This document shows positions 8,458 through 17,027 of a stretch of 64,000 bases of DNA, piece by piece. The stretch's first letter is position 1. Each line of letters begins with the position of its first letter. Source of the stretch: CAZUCE01 sp964619265 (GTDB lineage: Bacteria > Planctomycetota > UBA1135 > GCA-002686595); assembly GCA_964619265.1 (NCBI GenBank), contig CAZUCE010000020.1:1-64000 (forward strand), read 5' to 3'. The notes beneath the pieces were generated by a model, which was not told where the DNA came from, searched no databases, and saw only the letters and a program-made list of their open reading frames with translations. Both the position numbers and the translations under genes were made by a program.

Positions 8458-9357
8458 ATGAGCGTCTGGGTCGACAAGAACACCAAAGTCCTCACGCAGG
8501 GCTTCACCGGATCCACGGCTACCTTCCACTCGACCCAAGCGATCGAGTACGGAACCAAGATGGTCGGCGGCGTCACACCCAAGAAGGGTGGTACGCAGCA
8601 CTTGGACCTTCCGGTTTTCAACACCGTTTCCGAAGCGCGCGAGGCAACCGGCTGCAACGCGAGCGTCATCTACGTGCCGCCGAAGTTTGCCGGCGCCGCG
8701 ATTCTCGAGGCGATTGAGGCCGGCGTCGAGCTGATCGTGACGATCACCGAGGGCATTCCGGTGCTCGATATGGTGCGTGTGCGCGAAGCTCTGGTCGGAT
8801 CGGACTCGCGCCTGATCGGTCCGAACTGCCCGGGCATCATCACCCCCGAGCAGTGCAAGATCGGGATCATGCCTGGCTACATCCACAAGCCGGGTCGCGT
8901 GGGCGTGGTTTCGCGCTCCGGCACGCTGACCTACGAAGCCGTGTGGCAGCTGACCAGTCGCGGCATCGGTCAGTCGACCTGCATTGGCATCGGCGGCGAC
9001 CCGATCAACGGCACGAACTTCATCGACTGCCTGCAGGGTTTCCAGGACGACGCCGACACCGATGCGATCATCATGATCGGTGAGATCGGGGGCACGGCCG
9101 AGGAAGAGGCTGCTGACTTTATCGCGTCGAACGTGACCAAGCCCGTGGTGGGCTTCATCGCTGGCGTGACCGCGCCTCCCGGACGCCGGATGGGCCACGC
9201 GGGTGCCATCATCTCCGGAGGCAAGGGCACCGCCGCTGAGAAGATCGCAGCGCTCGAGAAGGCAGGGGTGGCGATGACCAAGAGCCCGGCCTCCTTGGGC
9301 AAGCTCATGGAGCAGCGGCTCGAGGCGACTGGCCTGCTAGCCGCCGCGAAGGGCTGA
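8458..9357 (+). CDS. sucD: Succinyl-CoA synthetase alpha subunit
   Basis: SucD carries the active-site histidine that is phosphorylated during succinyl-CoA to succinate conversion. The 299-residue protein has the N-terminal CoA-binding Rossmann region (VLTQGFTGSTATFHSTQAIE, GGVTPKKGG), the conserved RLIGPNCPGII stretch, and the phosphohistidine loop GRRMGHAGAIISGGKGTA with His247, equivalent to the E. coli catalytic His. Length is normal. It follows sucC on the same strand with a 51-bp gap, as in most bacteria, and is followed by a strong hairpin, so sucCD looks like a two-gene transcription unit. Confidence 0.97.
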   Translation: MSVWVDKNTKVLTQGFTGSTATFHSTQAIEYGTKMVGGVTPKKGGTQHLDLPVFNTVSEAREATGCNASVIYVPPKFAGAAILEAIEAGVELIVTITEGIPVLDMVRVREALVGSDSRLIGPNCPGIITPEQCKIGIMPGYIHKPGRVGVVSRSGTLTYEAVWQLTSRGIGQSTCIGIGGDPINGTNFIDCLQGFQDDADTDAIIMIGEIGGTAEEEAADFIASNVTKPVVGFIAGVTAPPGRRMGHAGAIISGGKGTAAEKIAALEKAGVAMTKSPASLGKLMEQRLEATGLLAAAKG

Positions 9358-9680
9358 GCGGCTGCCAGCAGGGGGCCCCCTTGCTGGCGGTCCCGTCTTG
9401 AGAGCCAGCCCGAAGCAACGGATCCGGGCTAGGCTGCCTGCCCAAGGAGAGCTCGCAGCGGGTTTCTGCGGACCTCGCTGGCGGGCTCGTGCGGCCCTAG
9501 CTGGGGCCACCGGGAGCGATCCCTCCCCGGGCCGGGCGGGTCCTTCGGTTTTGGTCCTCGGCCGGGGCGCTTTTGGGGCCTATAGTCGATGGCTCGGCCG
9601 CGAGGGTGGTCTCGCTGGAGACTCCGCGCCCGGGCTCACCACCTGCTCGTTCCTGGCCTTACCCAACACACCGACCACAG
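9358..9680. other. Intergenic region after sucD, before tatA
   Basis: No gene supported here. It holds the hairpin at 9364-9388 directly after sucD and a TATAGT hexamer at 9581-9586, about 100 nt before tatA, that could be a -10 element. I see no matching -35. The rest is GC-rich with no recognisable RNA gene. Confidence 0.4.
9364..9388 (+). terminator. Hairpin after sucCD, probable terminator
   Basis: GCCAGCA at 9364-9370 pairs with TGCTGGC at 9382-9388, with a self-complementary GGGGGCCCCC core between them, giving a very stable hairpin 6 bp after the sucD stop. No U-tract follows, so it may act as a pause site, a Rho-associated end or an RNA-stability element. Confidence 0.5.
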
Positions 9681-9908
9681 ATGCTTCACGTCGCGATGCT
9701 CAGCCTCACCGAGATGTGGCCGATTCTCGGGATTGCGCTGCTCCTGTTTGGCGGACGAAAGCTGCCCGAATTGGCGCGCGCTGCCGGTTCCAGCATCAGT
9801 CAGTTCAGGAAAGGGCTCAAGGAAGATCCGGATCTGCTGGATCCGCCCATGGACGGTGAACCCGAACTCTCGGGCGCGACCGAGAAGGCCGCCGAGAAGT
9901 CCACCTGA
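9681..9908 (+). CDS. tatA: Sec-independent translocase component TatA/E (or TatB)
   Basis: TatA forms the pore of the twin-arginine translocation system for folded proteins at the inner membrane. The 75-residue product has one transmembrane helix (MWPILGIALLLFG) followed by the diagnostic hinge FGGRKLPELAR and an amphipathic helix (GSSISQFRKGLKED), then an acidic tail. The FGxxKLPELA motif separates TatA from most other small membrane proteins; TatB is possible but the hinge sequence favours TatA. ATGs at 9681 and 9696 are both possible starts; upstream in-frame sequence is not TatA-like. It may be cotranscribed with mobA, which begins 17 bp after it; molybdoenzymes are common Tat substrates, so the pairing is sensible. 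No tatC is present in the window. Confidence 0.88.
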   Translation: MLHVAMLSLTEMWPILGIALLLFGGRKLPELARAAGSSISQFRKGLKEDPDLLDPPMDGEPELSGATEKAAEKST

Positions 9909-9925
9909 CCGGGGGGCCCCGAGTC

Positions 9926-10636
9926 GTGCGCGAAACGGACCGATCGGACGACGCGTGCGGGGTCATTCTGTGCGGCGGGCAAAGCCGCAGAATGGGCCGG
10001 GACAAAGCCCTTTTGACATGGCCCGATCAAGCCCCCGGTTCGAGAACCTTGCTGGAGCGCACCGTCGACGTGCTCGCTCCGCTGGCCAGCGAAGTGTGGT
10101 TGGCCTGCGGGGACGAATCCCGCTATGAAGCGATTCATCGGTTGGCCGGTGAAGGGCGGGTTCCCGTGGGGTCCGCCCTGGATGTTTTTCACGAAGCCGG
10201 ACCCCTGGCCGGCGTTCACGCCGGTTTGGTCCGGTCTAAATCGACCTGGATCCTGCTAGCCGCCTGCGACCTTCCGCGGATTGAGACCGGACTGTTCGCG
10301 GCGCTGCTTGAGCGTGCGAAAGCGCGGCAGCTCGATGTCTGCATGTTGCAGACCGAAGAGGCCGGGGGTCCGCGCGACCACCCTTCCATCGCCGTGTTGC
10401 GCCGAACCGTCTTCGAGCCGGTGGCTCGTTCGCTCGGGAGCGGACGCCGGCGACTCGACGCGTTCCATGGCGAGCCCGGTGCGGACGGTCGGGCGCTGGC
10501 GGTTGGTGTCTTGACCGAACGCGAGCTTCCGATTGAACTGCGCGACCGCCAAATTTCGCTCAACTTGAACACCGCGGACGACTTGGCCCGCGAGCGTACC
10601 CAACAGCCCCGAAATCACCGCGAGGTGGCGGGATGA
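9926..10636 (+). CDS. mobA: Molybdenum cofactor guanylyltransferase
   Basis: MobA transfers GMP from GTP to molybdopterin to form the guanine dinucleotide cofactor. The 236-residue protein carries the nucleotidyltransferase signature CGGQSRRMGRDKALL (residues about 16-30), corresponding to the GGxSxRMGxDK loop, followed by the VWLACGD strand and the LLAACDLPRI metal-binding Asp region. The start is GTG at 9926, where the frame enters homologous sequence at once. It ends in a 4-bp ATGA overlap with the polyprenyl synthase gene, so mobA, the synthase, folD and the rhomboid gene look like one operon. The length is slightly long for MobA (about 195) because of a C-terminal tail. Confidence 0.9.
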   Translation: MRETDRSDDACGVILCGGQSRRMGRDKALLTWPDQAPGSRTLLERTVDVLAPLASEVWLACGDESRYEAIHRLAGEGRVPVGSALDVFHEAGPLAGVHAGLVRSKSTWILLAACDLPRIETGLFAALLERAKARQLDVCMLQTEEAGGPRDHPSIAVLRRTVFEPVARSLGSGRRRLDAFHGEPGADGRALAVGVLTERELPIELRDRQISLNLNTADDLARERTQQPRNHREVAG

Positions 10637-11616
10637 CGACGAAAGCCGAATTAGCGCACTTGCTTGAGCCCGTCCAGGAAGGCCTGGATCAGATGCGCAA
10701 GCTCATGACGCAGAGTCTTGAGGAGGCCTCCCCGGCCGTCGGAGATCTCACCGCTCACGTCGGACGCTTCCGCGGCAAGCAGCTGCGCGGAGCGCTGGTG
10801 CTGTTGATCGGCCGGGCGACCGGCAACGAGAGTCCAGATCTGCCGCAGATCGCCGCGGTGGTCGAATTGATCCACCTGGCGACGCTTGTTCACGACGATA
10901 TTTTGGACGGAGCTGAGGTGCGTCGCCGGGTGGCGAGCATCCACCAGCGCTGGGACAATCAGGTCGCCGTATTGCTGGGGGACTTCCTCTATGCGCGGGC
11001 CTTCGCCCTGTCCACGGACCTGCCGTCGACCCTGTGCAGCAAGCTGCTGGCCGAAACCACGCGGCAGCTCTGCGTGGGGGAGATCGAGCAGAGCGCGCGG
11101 CGCTACGACTTCGATCAGTCGCCCGAGCAAATCGAGAAGATCGCCGCGGCCAAGACCGCCAGTCTGTACGCCGCAGCAACCGAGTTGGGCGCTCGCTATC
11201 CCGATCGGGACGACGACCAGGCGCGCTCCATGCGCGAGTTCGGGTACGAGCTCGGGCTCGCTTTTCAACTGGTCGACGACTGCCTGGATTTGGTGGGCGA
11301 CTCAGCCGAGCTGGGGAAGTCAACCGGTACCGACGTCGAAGACGGCAAGGTGACCCTGCCGGTGCGGCTGGTCTACGCGGAAGCGGATGACGAAACCAAA
11401 GCTCGCATGCGCGACGTATTCACCTCACCTCTTGTTGAGGATCGCGCCAAGCGCCTGCGGCTTGAGTGCGATATGGCCGGCGGCGTGGCCAAGACCTTGG
11501 ATCGCGCCCGCGAGCTGGTCGAAAGTGCGCGCGGGCGCCTGGCTGGACTACCCTCTTCGCCTGCGCGGACCACGCTCGAAGAGCTGACCGGTTTCGTGCT
11601 CGCTAGGCGAACCTGA
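10633..11616 (+). CDS. ispB: Trans-isoprenyl (polyprenyl) diphosphate synthase
   Basis: This enzyme chain-elongates isopentenyl diphosphate onto an allylic primer to make long-chain polyprenyl diphosphate for quinones or carotenoid-type lipids. The 327-residue protein has both Asp-rich motifs: first DDILD at residues 88-92 in LATLVHDDILDGAEVRR, second DDCLD at 215-219 in FQLVDDCLDLVGD. GKQLRGALVLLIGRATG holds the substrate-binding Lys/Arg motif near residues 48-64. The sequence resembles octa- or heptaprenyl synthases (IspB/HepT) rather than the shorter farnesyl type. The exact chain length cannot be read from sequence, so the symbol is tentative. It overlaps mobA by 4 bp. Confidence 0.88.
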   Translation: MTTKAELAHLLEPVQEGLDQMRKLMTQSLEEASPAVGDLTAHVGRFRGKQLRGALVLLIGRATGNESPDLPQIAAVVELIHLATLVHDDILDGAEVRRRVASIHQRWDNQVAVLLGDFLYARAFALSTDLPSTLCSKLLAETTRQLCVGEIEQSARRYDFDQSPEQIEKIAAAKTASLYAAATELGARYPDRDDDQARSMREFGYELGLAFQLVDDCLDLVGDSAELGKSTGTDVEDGKVTLPVRLVYAEADDETKARMRDVFTSPLVEDRAKRLRLECDMAGGVAKTLDRARELVESARGRLAGLPSSPARTTLEELTGFVLARRT

Positions 11617-11656
11617 AATCGCGCCTTTGAATTCGGCGTCCCTGAATCGATCAGCC

Positions 11657-12526
11657 ATGACGGCAACCCTGCTTGACGGAAAGGCTCTTGCCAAGAAGGT
11701 CCGCGCTCGCGTGGCCGAGCGCGCCGCGAACGTGACCCGAGCCGCGCGCGCTCCAGGCTTGGTGGTCGTGTTGGTTGGCGACGATCAGGCCAGCCAGGTC
11801 TACGTGCGCAACAAGGGCAAGGCTGCGAAGAAGGCGGGCTTTGAGGCGCGCACGGTCCGGCTTCCCGCTGCGACCGGCCAAGCCGAGCTGCTGGCCTTGG
11901 TGGACCAGCTCAATGGAGATGGGGCGGTCGACGGAATCTTGATCCAGTTACCGCTGCCAAAGGGCCTGGACGCTGGGGAAGTCGTGGCGCGGCTCGATCC
12001 AACAAAGGACGTAGACGGTCTCGGACCGGCCAATGTGGCGGCCCTTTGGACCGGGGAGCCCGGACTGCGCCCCTGCACACCGCTCGGCTGCATGGAGCTC
12101 TTGGATCACGCAGGAGTCGACCCCGGCGGCCGCAGAGCCGTGGTGCTCGGGCGTTCGATCCTGGTCGGCAAGCCGGTGGCTGCGCTGCTTTTGGCACGCA
12201 ACGCGACCGTGACCATCGCCCACAGCCGCACGCGCGATCTGCCCGAACTGTGCCGTGAAGCGGACATCCTCGTGGCCGCCGTCGGGCGCGCGGGCCTCGT
12301 GAAGGGCGATTGGGTGCGGCCCGGGGCCTGTGTCCTCGACGTCGGCATCAACCGCGGCGAGGACGGAAAACTCTGTGGGGATGTCGACTTCGAGCCGGCC
12401 CGGGAACGGGCGGGCTCGATCACTCCGGTCCCCGGGGGGGTCGGGCCGATGACCATCGCGATGCTGCTGTCCAATACCGTCACCGCCGCTGAACGCCGGC
12501 TGAATCTCTTCGAGGCCCCGGTATGA
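11657..12526 (+). CDS. folD: Methylenetetrahydrofolate dehydrogenase/cyclohydrolase
   Basis: FolD interconverts 5,10-methylene-THF and 10-formyl-THF (dehydrogenase and cyclohydrolase) in the cytosolic one-carbon pathway. The 289-residue protein starts MTATLLDGKALAKKVRARVA, matching E. coli FolD, and has the Lys-containing segment QVYVRNKGKAAKK, the ILIQLPLPKGLD strand, the nucleotide-binding VVLGRSILVGKPVAALLL and the C-terminal PGGVGPMTIAMLLSNT signature. A TTG at 11627 is in frame, but the ATG at 11657 gives the normal N-terminus and length. It ends in a 4-bp overlap with the rhomboid gene. Confidence 0.96.
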   Translation: MTATLLDGKALAKKVRARVAERAANVTRAARAPGLVVVLVGDDQASQVYVRNKGKAAKKAGFEARTVRLPAATGQAELLALVDQLNGDGAVDGILIQLPLPKGLDAGEVVARLDPTKDVDGLGPANVAALWTGEPGLRPCTPLGCMELLDHAGVDPGGRRAVVLGRSILVGKPVAALLLARNATVTIAHSRTRDLPELCREADILVAAVGRAGLVKGDWVRPGACVLDVGINRGEDGKLCGDVDFEPARERAGSITPVPGGVGPMTIAMLLSNTVTAAERRLNLFEAPV

Positions 12527-13356
12527 GCGCAACCACCTGGAGCGAAGGCGGGATGGGAGGAGGCATGGGCGGCGGGTTGTCGCTTCCGCAGCTGACCCCG
12601 ATGGTCAAGCGGCTCATGATCGGCTTGTTTGGCATTTGGATCGCCCAGATGCTGATGCCGATCGGGATGCGAGCGGGCATCGAGTCGTTCTTTTCGCTCG
12701 ATCCCGAGGACTGGTTCAAAGGCCCGCTGTTCTTGCCCCTATGGCAGCTGGTTACCTACGGCGCATTGCATTCGAGCGACCTGTTTCACGTCCTGTGGAA
12801 CGTGCTCTATCTGTACTTCTTTGGGACGATGCTCGAGGGTCTGATCGGCTCTCGAAGGTTCCTTTCGGTGTTCCTCGGGGGTGTCGTGGTGGGCGGTATC
12901 GGCTCGCTGGCGTGGAAGCTAACCACGGGAAGCCCGGCGATTACCTTGGGCGCCTCGGCGGGCTGTTTGGCCGTCTTGTGTGCGGTCGCTGTGCTGCGAC
13001 CTCGCGCTCCGGTCATCCTGATTTTCATTCCGATCCCGCTGGCCTGGTTGGCGGGCGGCCTGGTGGCTCTGGATGCGTTCGCTGCCCTGGGCCAGATCGA
13101 GGGGGGCGCGGGGAGCGGCGTGGACAATTTTGCGCACCTCGCAGGCGCAGGCTTCGGATTCTTGGCGGCTCGGCTCGGCTGGATCTGGGTCGACCCCGGC
13201 GAGAAGCTCGGCGAGGCCCTCGAAGCCCGCCGGGCGGTTTCTGAACGAGCCGATTCGGAGAAGCTCGACGACCTGCTGCGGCGGATCCACGAGGAGGGCA
13301 TCGGGTCGCTCACCGATCGCGAGCGCGAATTCCTGAAGAAGATGTCCAAGCGCTGA
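12523..13356 (+). CDS. Rhomboid-family intramembrane protein with C-terminal DUF-like tail
   Basis: Rhomboids are intramembrane serine proteases. The 277-residue product has a Gly-rich start, about six transmembrane helices, the HxxxN element HVLWN (H89, N93), Ser145 in GASAG and His205 in the AHLAGAGFGF helix. Ser and His are both present, so catalysis is plausible. The usual GASG is GASA here, so activity should be tested rather than assumed. A C-terminal cytosolic segment (LDDLLRRIHEEGIGSLTDRE, about residues 248-267) resembles a domain common on bacterial rhomboids. It overlaps folD by 4 bp, is the last gene of the mobA operon and is followed by a hairpin with a T-run. Confidence 0.85.
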   Translation: MSATTWSEGGMGGGMGGGLSLPQLTPMVKRLMIGLFGIWIAQMLMPIGMRAGIESFFSLDPEDWFKGPLFLPLWQLVTYGALHSSDLFHVLWNVLYLYFFGTMLEGLIGSRRFLSVFLGGVVVGGIGSLAWKLTTGSPAITLGASAGCLAVLCAVAVLRPRAPVILIFIPIPLAWLAGGLVALDAFAALGQIEGGAGSGVDNFAHLAGAGFGFLAARLGWIWVDPGEKLGEALEARRAVSERADSEKLDDLLRRIHEEGIGSLTDREREFLKKMSKR

Positions 13357-13517
13357 TCCCAGCAGCCCGGCCCAAGCGGCTCGATTGGGCAGGGCTGGCG
13401 TAGCAGGGGCCGCGGGGGCTGGATTCCCCCCCGGGGACGATGGGGGAGCGGACCCCGGGGCGTAGGCGTGACCCGGCAGGGTGGCTAGAATGCTGGGCGG
13501 ATCCTGAGAGGGAAGAA

Positions 13518-13538
13518 CGGCCGCTCACGGCCGGTTTT
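13518..13538 (+). terminator. Hairpin with T-tract after the rhomboid gene
   Basis: CGGCCG at 13518-13523 pairs with CGGCCG at 13528-13533 around a CTCA loop, followed by GTTTTCC. This is a plausible intrinsic terminator for the mobA to rhomboid operon, 160 bp after its last stop and 92 bp before the next gene. Confidence 0.5.
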
Positions 13539-13629
13539 CCTGTCCCGTAGTCCACACCCACCGCGTGTCCGCGGGGCCCGGCCGGCACTCTATGAGCCGC
13601 GTTCGGGGCCTTCGGATGCGACCAGCTCC

Positions 13630-15711
13630 ATGGAATCGATGACAACTCGACACACCTTCTCGCTCCCGCTCGGATTGGCTCTGCTCGCCTTGCCCGGTGC
13701 GTTCCTGCTCGAGCGGATGGCTGTGGCTGCCGAACCCGGTGCTGCAGCCGAGTTGGCTGCCCAGGAGATCGAAAGCCGGGCGGCTCTGAACGCAGCGATC
13801 ACGGCGGCTCTCCAGAAATTCGACACGCGGACCGTCGAGAAGCTGCTCAAGGACTACCCGGAGTGGGGCGAGCGGGACGCGGTCACCCGCGTGGAGAGTC
13901 TGGCTTGGCATCCCAACGAAAGGGTCATCGAGCAGATGAAGCCTTTCCGGACCGCTTGGAAGGAGGCCTACGGAGACGAGTTCCTCACCAAGATGGAGAA
14001 GATCCTGACCGGCATGCCGGCTTCTCTACGCCGGAAACGCGGTGAGCTTCTGAACGATTTCGACCAGGCCTACGCCGTGTTCTTGAATCTCGAGGCTAAG
14101 AGCCCGAGCAAGGATCGCGATGTCCAGATCAAGGCAGCCGGCGCTGACCTCGAGCTGATCGGCGATGCCATGCAGGAGATCGGAGACCCCTACTACGCGT
14201 CGTTGGCTCACTTCTTCGCCGGACTCGCCCACCACGAATCTCGCGTCGGGGAGCAGCAGGACGTCCTGGTGCTGGCTCGCTGTCTCCAGAAGATGGCTGA
14301 ATCCCGAGATCTCGTGGACCACGAGGGCGAGTCGATGGTTTGGGTTCGCCTAACCTTGAAGCAATTGGAGGAGGGAGGGATCGATCCCGAGGCGGTAGCA
14401 GCAGGCGAGCCTGGAACCACATCGATCTACAAGTTTGGCGAGTCGGCGCTCTACGACGGTGCGTTCCGGATCTTGGAAGCACCCACCGAAGTCGCGCGCC
14501 CGGGCTTTGCCACGGATGCGGCCTACGTGACGTGGCCTCAGCTCCAGCTGTTCAAGATCGGCACGACAGCGGAATTTGGCGGTATGGCCAAGTCCCCGGA
14601 GGTCACTCGGGTCAAGGACGCCGTGTTTGAGGTCAAGGGCACCGACGGAACCACGTCCACTCATCAGGTGACCGGCAAGGTCACGCTGGTGGAGACGACC
14701 GCGGGCGATCCGCCGCATCCCTTTGCGTTCTTCTTTCAGGTCGGCAACAGCCAGGACTTCTTCCAGGGCATCCAGGTCAATTTGCAGCCCAACGCCGACT
14801 ACCTCGGCCTGTACTCGCTACCGGCCTGCGGCATGACGTTTCAGGTCAACGAAGTGCCGGTCACGGTGTTCGACGACAACGCCGACGGCATCTTTGGGAC
14901 GAAGGTCCCGCTGACCTACAACTACGTCGGGATGACCAAGGGCGAGTTTCAGCCGGACATGGACACTGTGTTGGTCGGCAAGGCCAAGCGAGCTGTGCCC
15001 TTCTCGGAGTTCCTGCAGATCGAGGACACCTGGTACAAATTTGAAGCCGAAAACAACGGGGCGGCCTTCCGGCTCGCACCGGTTGAGGATTTGAAGACCG
15101 GCGAGTTGGTTCTACGGTTCAGCGGTCCGGACCCCGAGTGGTTGATCCTCAAGGGCGAAGGCGACCTCGAGAACTGCTACTTCGACCTGACGACTTCCCG
15201 CAAATTGGAGGTGCCGGTGGGACGCTATAGCCTCTACTACGGCGGCTTCCGCGAAGGGGTTCGCTCCGATGGCATCCGAAAGGCGATTGTCGTGCCGGGC
15301 AAGTCCCCGAAATTTTGGTCGGTGAGCGAAGACGAGGCCACCGACGTCGAGTTGGGCGAACCGTTCGACATCGACTTCAAGTTCACCGCGAACGACGCAC
15401 GAGTCACCGTGATCGGCCAGTCCTTGACCGTCACCGGCAAGGCCGGCGAGCGCTACCACCGCCTGTGGAACCTGCGGCTCGCTCCGGAGGCTCAGGTCCG
15501 CAAGGCCGGCAAGGGCAAGGGAGCCAAGGGCGGCCGGATGGCCCTGATCAACGATCAGAACACTCTGAACGACAAGGGCTATGAGTTCGGCTGGAAGCCC
15601 TTGGATCTCGAGGTCGAGAACCGCTACGGCACCGACGCCGTGGAGGTTCGTTTGGTCGAAAAGAAGAACAAGCTATTCGGAAAGTTGGAATCTTCCTGGC
15701 GCTCGAACTGA
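13630..15711 (+). CDS. Large exported orphan protein, planctomycete-type
   Basis: I do not recognise a known family for this 693-residue protein. The N-terminus has a Thr/Arg start and a hydrophobic run (LPLGLALLALPGAFLL) consistent with a signal peptide, followed by a helical region (about residues 40-230) and a long beta-rich segment with Gly/Phe/Val patterns. It contains phrases such as FFFQVGNSQDFFQGIQVNLQ and LRFSGPDPEWLILKGEGDL, typical of extracytoplasmic beta-sandwich folds. Two ATGs 9 nt apart (13630, 13639) are both possible starts. The next gene, serS, begins 19 bp after its stop, so they may share a transcript. Function unknown. Confidence 0.85.
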   Translation: MESMTTRHTFSLPLGLALLALPGAFLLERMAVAAEPGAAAELAAQEIESRAALNAAITAALQKFDTRTVEKLLKDYPEWGERDAVTRVESLAWHPNERVIEQMKPFRTAWKEAYGDEFLTKMEKILTGMPASLRRKRGELLNDFDQAYAVFLNLEAKSPSKDRDVQIKAAGADLELIGDAMQEIGDPYYASLAHFFAGLAHHESRVGEQQDVLVLARCLQKMAESRDLVDHEGESMVWVRLTLKQLEEGGIDPEAVAAGEPGTTSIYKFGESALYDGAFRILEAPTEVARPGFATDAAYVTWPQLQLFKIGTTAEFGGMAKSPEVTRVKDAVFEVKGTDGTTSTHQVTGKVTLVETTAGDPPHPFAFFFQVGNSQDFFQGIQVNLQPNADYLGLYSLPACGMTFQVNEVPVTVFDDNADGIFGTKVPLTYNYVGMTKGEFQPDMDTVLVGKAKRAVPFSEFLQIEDTWYKFEAENNGAAFRLAPVEDLKTGELVLRFSGPDPEWLILKGEGDLENCYFDLTTSRKLEVPVGRYSLYYGGFREGVRSDGIRKAIVVPGKSPKFWSVSEDEATDVELGEPFDIDFKFTANDARVTVIGQSLTVTGKAGERYHRLWNLRLAPEAQVRKAGKGKGAKGGRMALINDQNTLNDKGYEFGWKPLDLEVENRYGTDAVEVRLVEKKNKLFGKLESSWRSN

Positions 15712-15730
15712 CGTCTGGGATCCTTTCCCC

Positions 15731-17023
15731 ATGCTCGATCTCAAGCTGATTCGCGCGGAACCCGATCGGGTCCGCGAGGCCGCCCGTCGCAAGCGGATGA
15801 CGGTGGACGTGGGCCGCATTCTCGAACTGGACGAAAGTTGCCGCAAACGCGGGGTGCGGATCGACGAGCTGCGATCCAGCCAGAAGTCCGCGGGCAAGGC
15901 CATGGGCAAGGCCAGCCCAGAGGAGCGGGCCACGCTGCTTGAGAGCCAAAAGGCGCTCAAGGGTGAGCTGCGCGAGCTTGAGCAGCAAGACGGGCCCGAG
16001 CGCGAGGAACTGCGGACGCTGCTCCTCACGGTCCCGAATCTGCCGAGTGCGGAAGTGCCGGACGGAGACGATGACACCGGCAACGTCGAGTTGCGGTTGG
16101 TTGGCGAGCCACGCGGCTTTGATTTTGAGCCCTGGAGCCACATTCAGCTCGGCGAGGCCCACGGCTGGCTCGACATCGAAGGCGGTGCACGCCTGGCCGG
16201 CAGCCGCAACTACGTCCTGATGGGCGAATTGGCCGAGCTGGAGGGCGCGGTCATGCGCTTCGCTTTGGATCACATGCTGGCCAAGGGCTTCCGCCAGATT
16301 TCGGTACCGACCCTGGTTCGCCGCGAAGCCATGGAAGGCACCGGCTACTTCCCCGGTGGCGAAGAGCAGGCCTACCGGACCGACGATCGAGACGAGCTGT
16401 TCTTGGTCGGCACGGCCGAGGTTCCCGTGACCGCCCTGCACGCGGGCGAGATTCTCGACCTGGATCGACTGCCTCTGCGTTACGTGGCCCTGTCTTCGTG
16501 CTACCGCCGCGAGGCTGGAACCTACGGCAAGGACACGAAGGGCCTGTATCGAGTGCACCAGTTCCAGAAGGTCGAACAGGTCCTCATCGACGTGGCCGAC
16601 GAGGCCAATAGCCTCGAACAGCACCAGGCGATTCTGGACAACTCAGAGGAGGTTCTGCAGCTGCTCGGACTTCCCTACCGAGTCGTCAACGTCTGCGGCG
16701 GCGACCTGGGCCAGCCTCAGATTCAGAAGTTCGACATCGAGACCTGGATGCCCTCGCGCGAGGGCTACGGCGAAACCCACAGCGCTTCACGTTTCCACGA
16801 CTTCCAGGCCCGCCGTCTAAACCTGCGCTATCGCGATGGGGAAGGAAAGGTGCGGCTGTGCCACACGCTGAACAACACCGTGGCGGCGAGCACGCGCATG
16901 CTGATCGCGTTGCTCGAAAACCACCAGACCTCGGCCGGTCAGATCGAGGTGCCCGAGCCGTTGCGTCCGTACCTGCGGGGCCGCGAGCTCCTGGGCGAGC
17001 CGATTCGCAGCAGCGCCAGCTGA
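15731..17023 (+). CDS. serS: Serine--tRNA ligase
   Basis: SerS charges tRNA-Ser (and tRNA-Sec) with serine using ATP. The 430-residue protein starts MLDLKLIRAEPDRVREAARR, has the N-terminal coiled-coil arm (about residues 25-105), then the class II catalytic core: motif 2 in YRREAGTYGKDTKGLYRVHQ and motif 3 with Arg in STRMLIALLENHQ. The motif 3 lead-in (HTLNNTVAAS) differs from the usual LNGSGLA but is a known variant in several phyla. Length equals E. coli SerS. The ATG at 15731 is preceded by pyrimidine-rich TTTCCCC and no Shine-Dalgarno sequence. It converges on the gsp operon with 4 bp between stop codons. Confidence 0.97.
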   Translation: MLDLKLIRAEPDRVREAARRKRMTVDVGRILELDESCRKRGVRIDELRSSQKSAGKAMGKASPEERATLLESQKALKGELRELEQQDGPEREELRTLLLTVPNLPSAEVPDGDDDTGNVELRLVGEPRGFDFEPWSHIQLGEAHGWLDIEGGARLAGSRNYVLMGELAELEGAVMRFALDHMLAKGFRQISVPTLVRREAMEGTGYFPGGEEQAYRTDDRDELFLVGTAEVPVTALHAGEILDLDRLPLRYVALSSCYRREAGTYGKDTKGLYRVHQFQKVEQVLIDVADEANSLEQHQAILDNSEEVLQLLGLPYRVVNVCGGDLGQPQIQKFDIETWMPSREGYGETHSASRFHDFQARRLNLRYRDGEGKVRLCHTLNNTVAASTRMLIALLENHQTSAGQIEVPEPLRPYLRGRELLGEPIRSSAS

Positions 17024-17027
17024 AGAA

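Noticed and set aside
7552..9198. Long minus-strand ORF (548 codons) antisense to sucC/sucD
   Set aside because: Its protein is Arg/His/Asp/Val biased like a mirror of a high-GC gene, and sucC and sucD on the plus strand are unmistakable.
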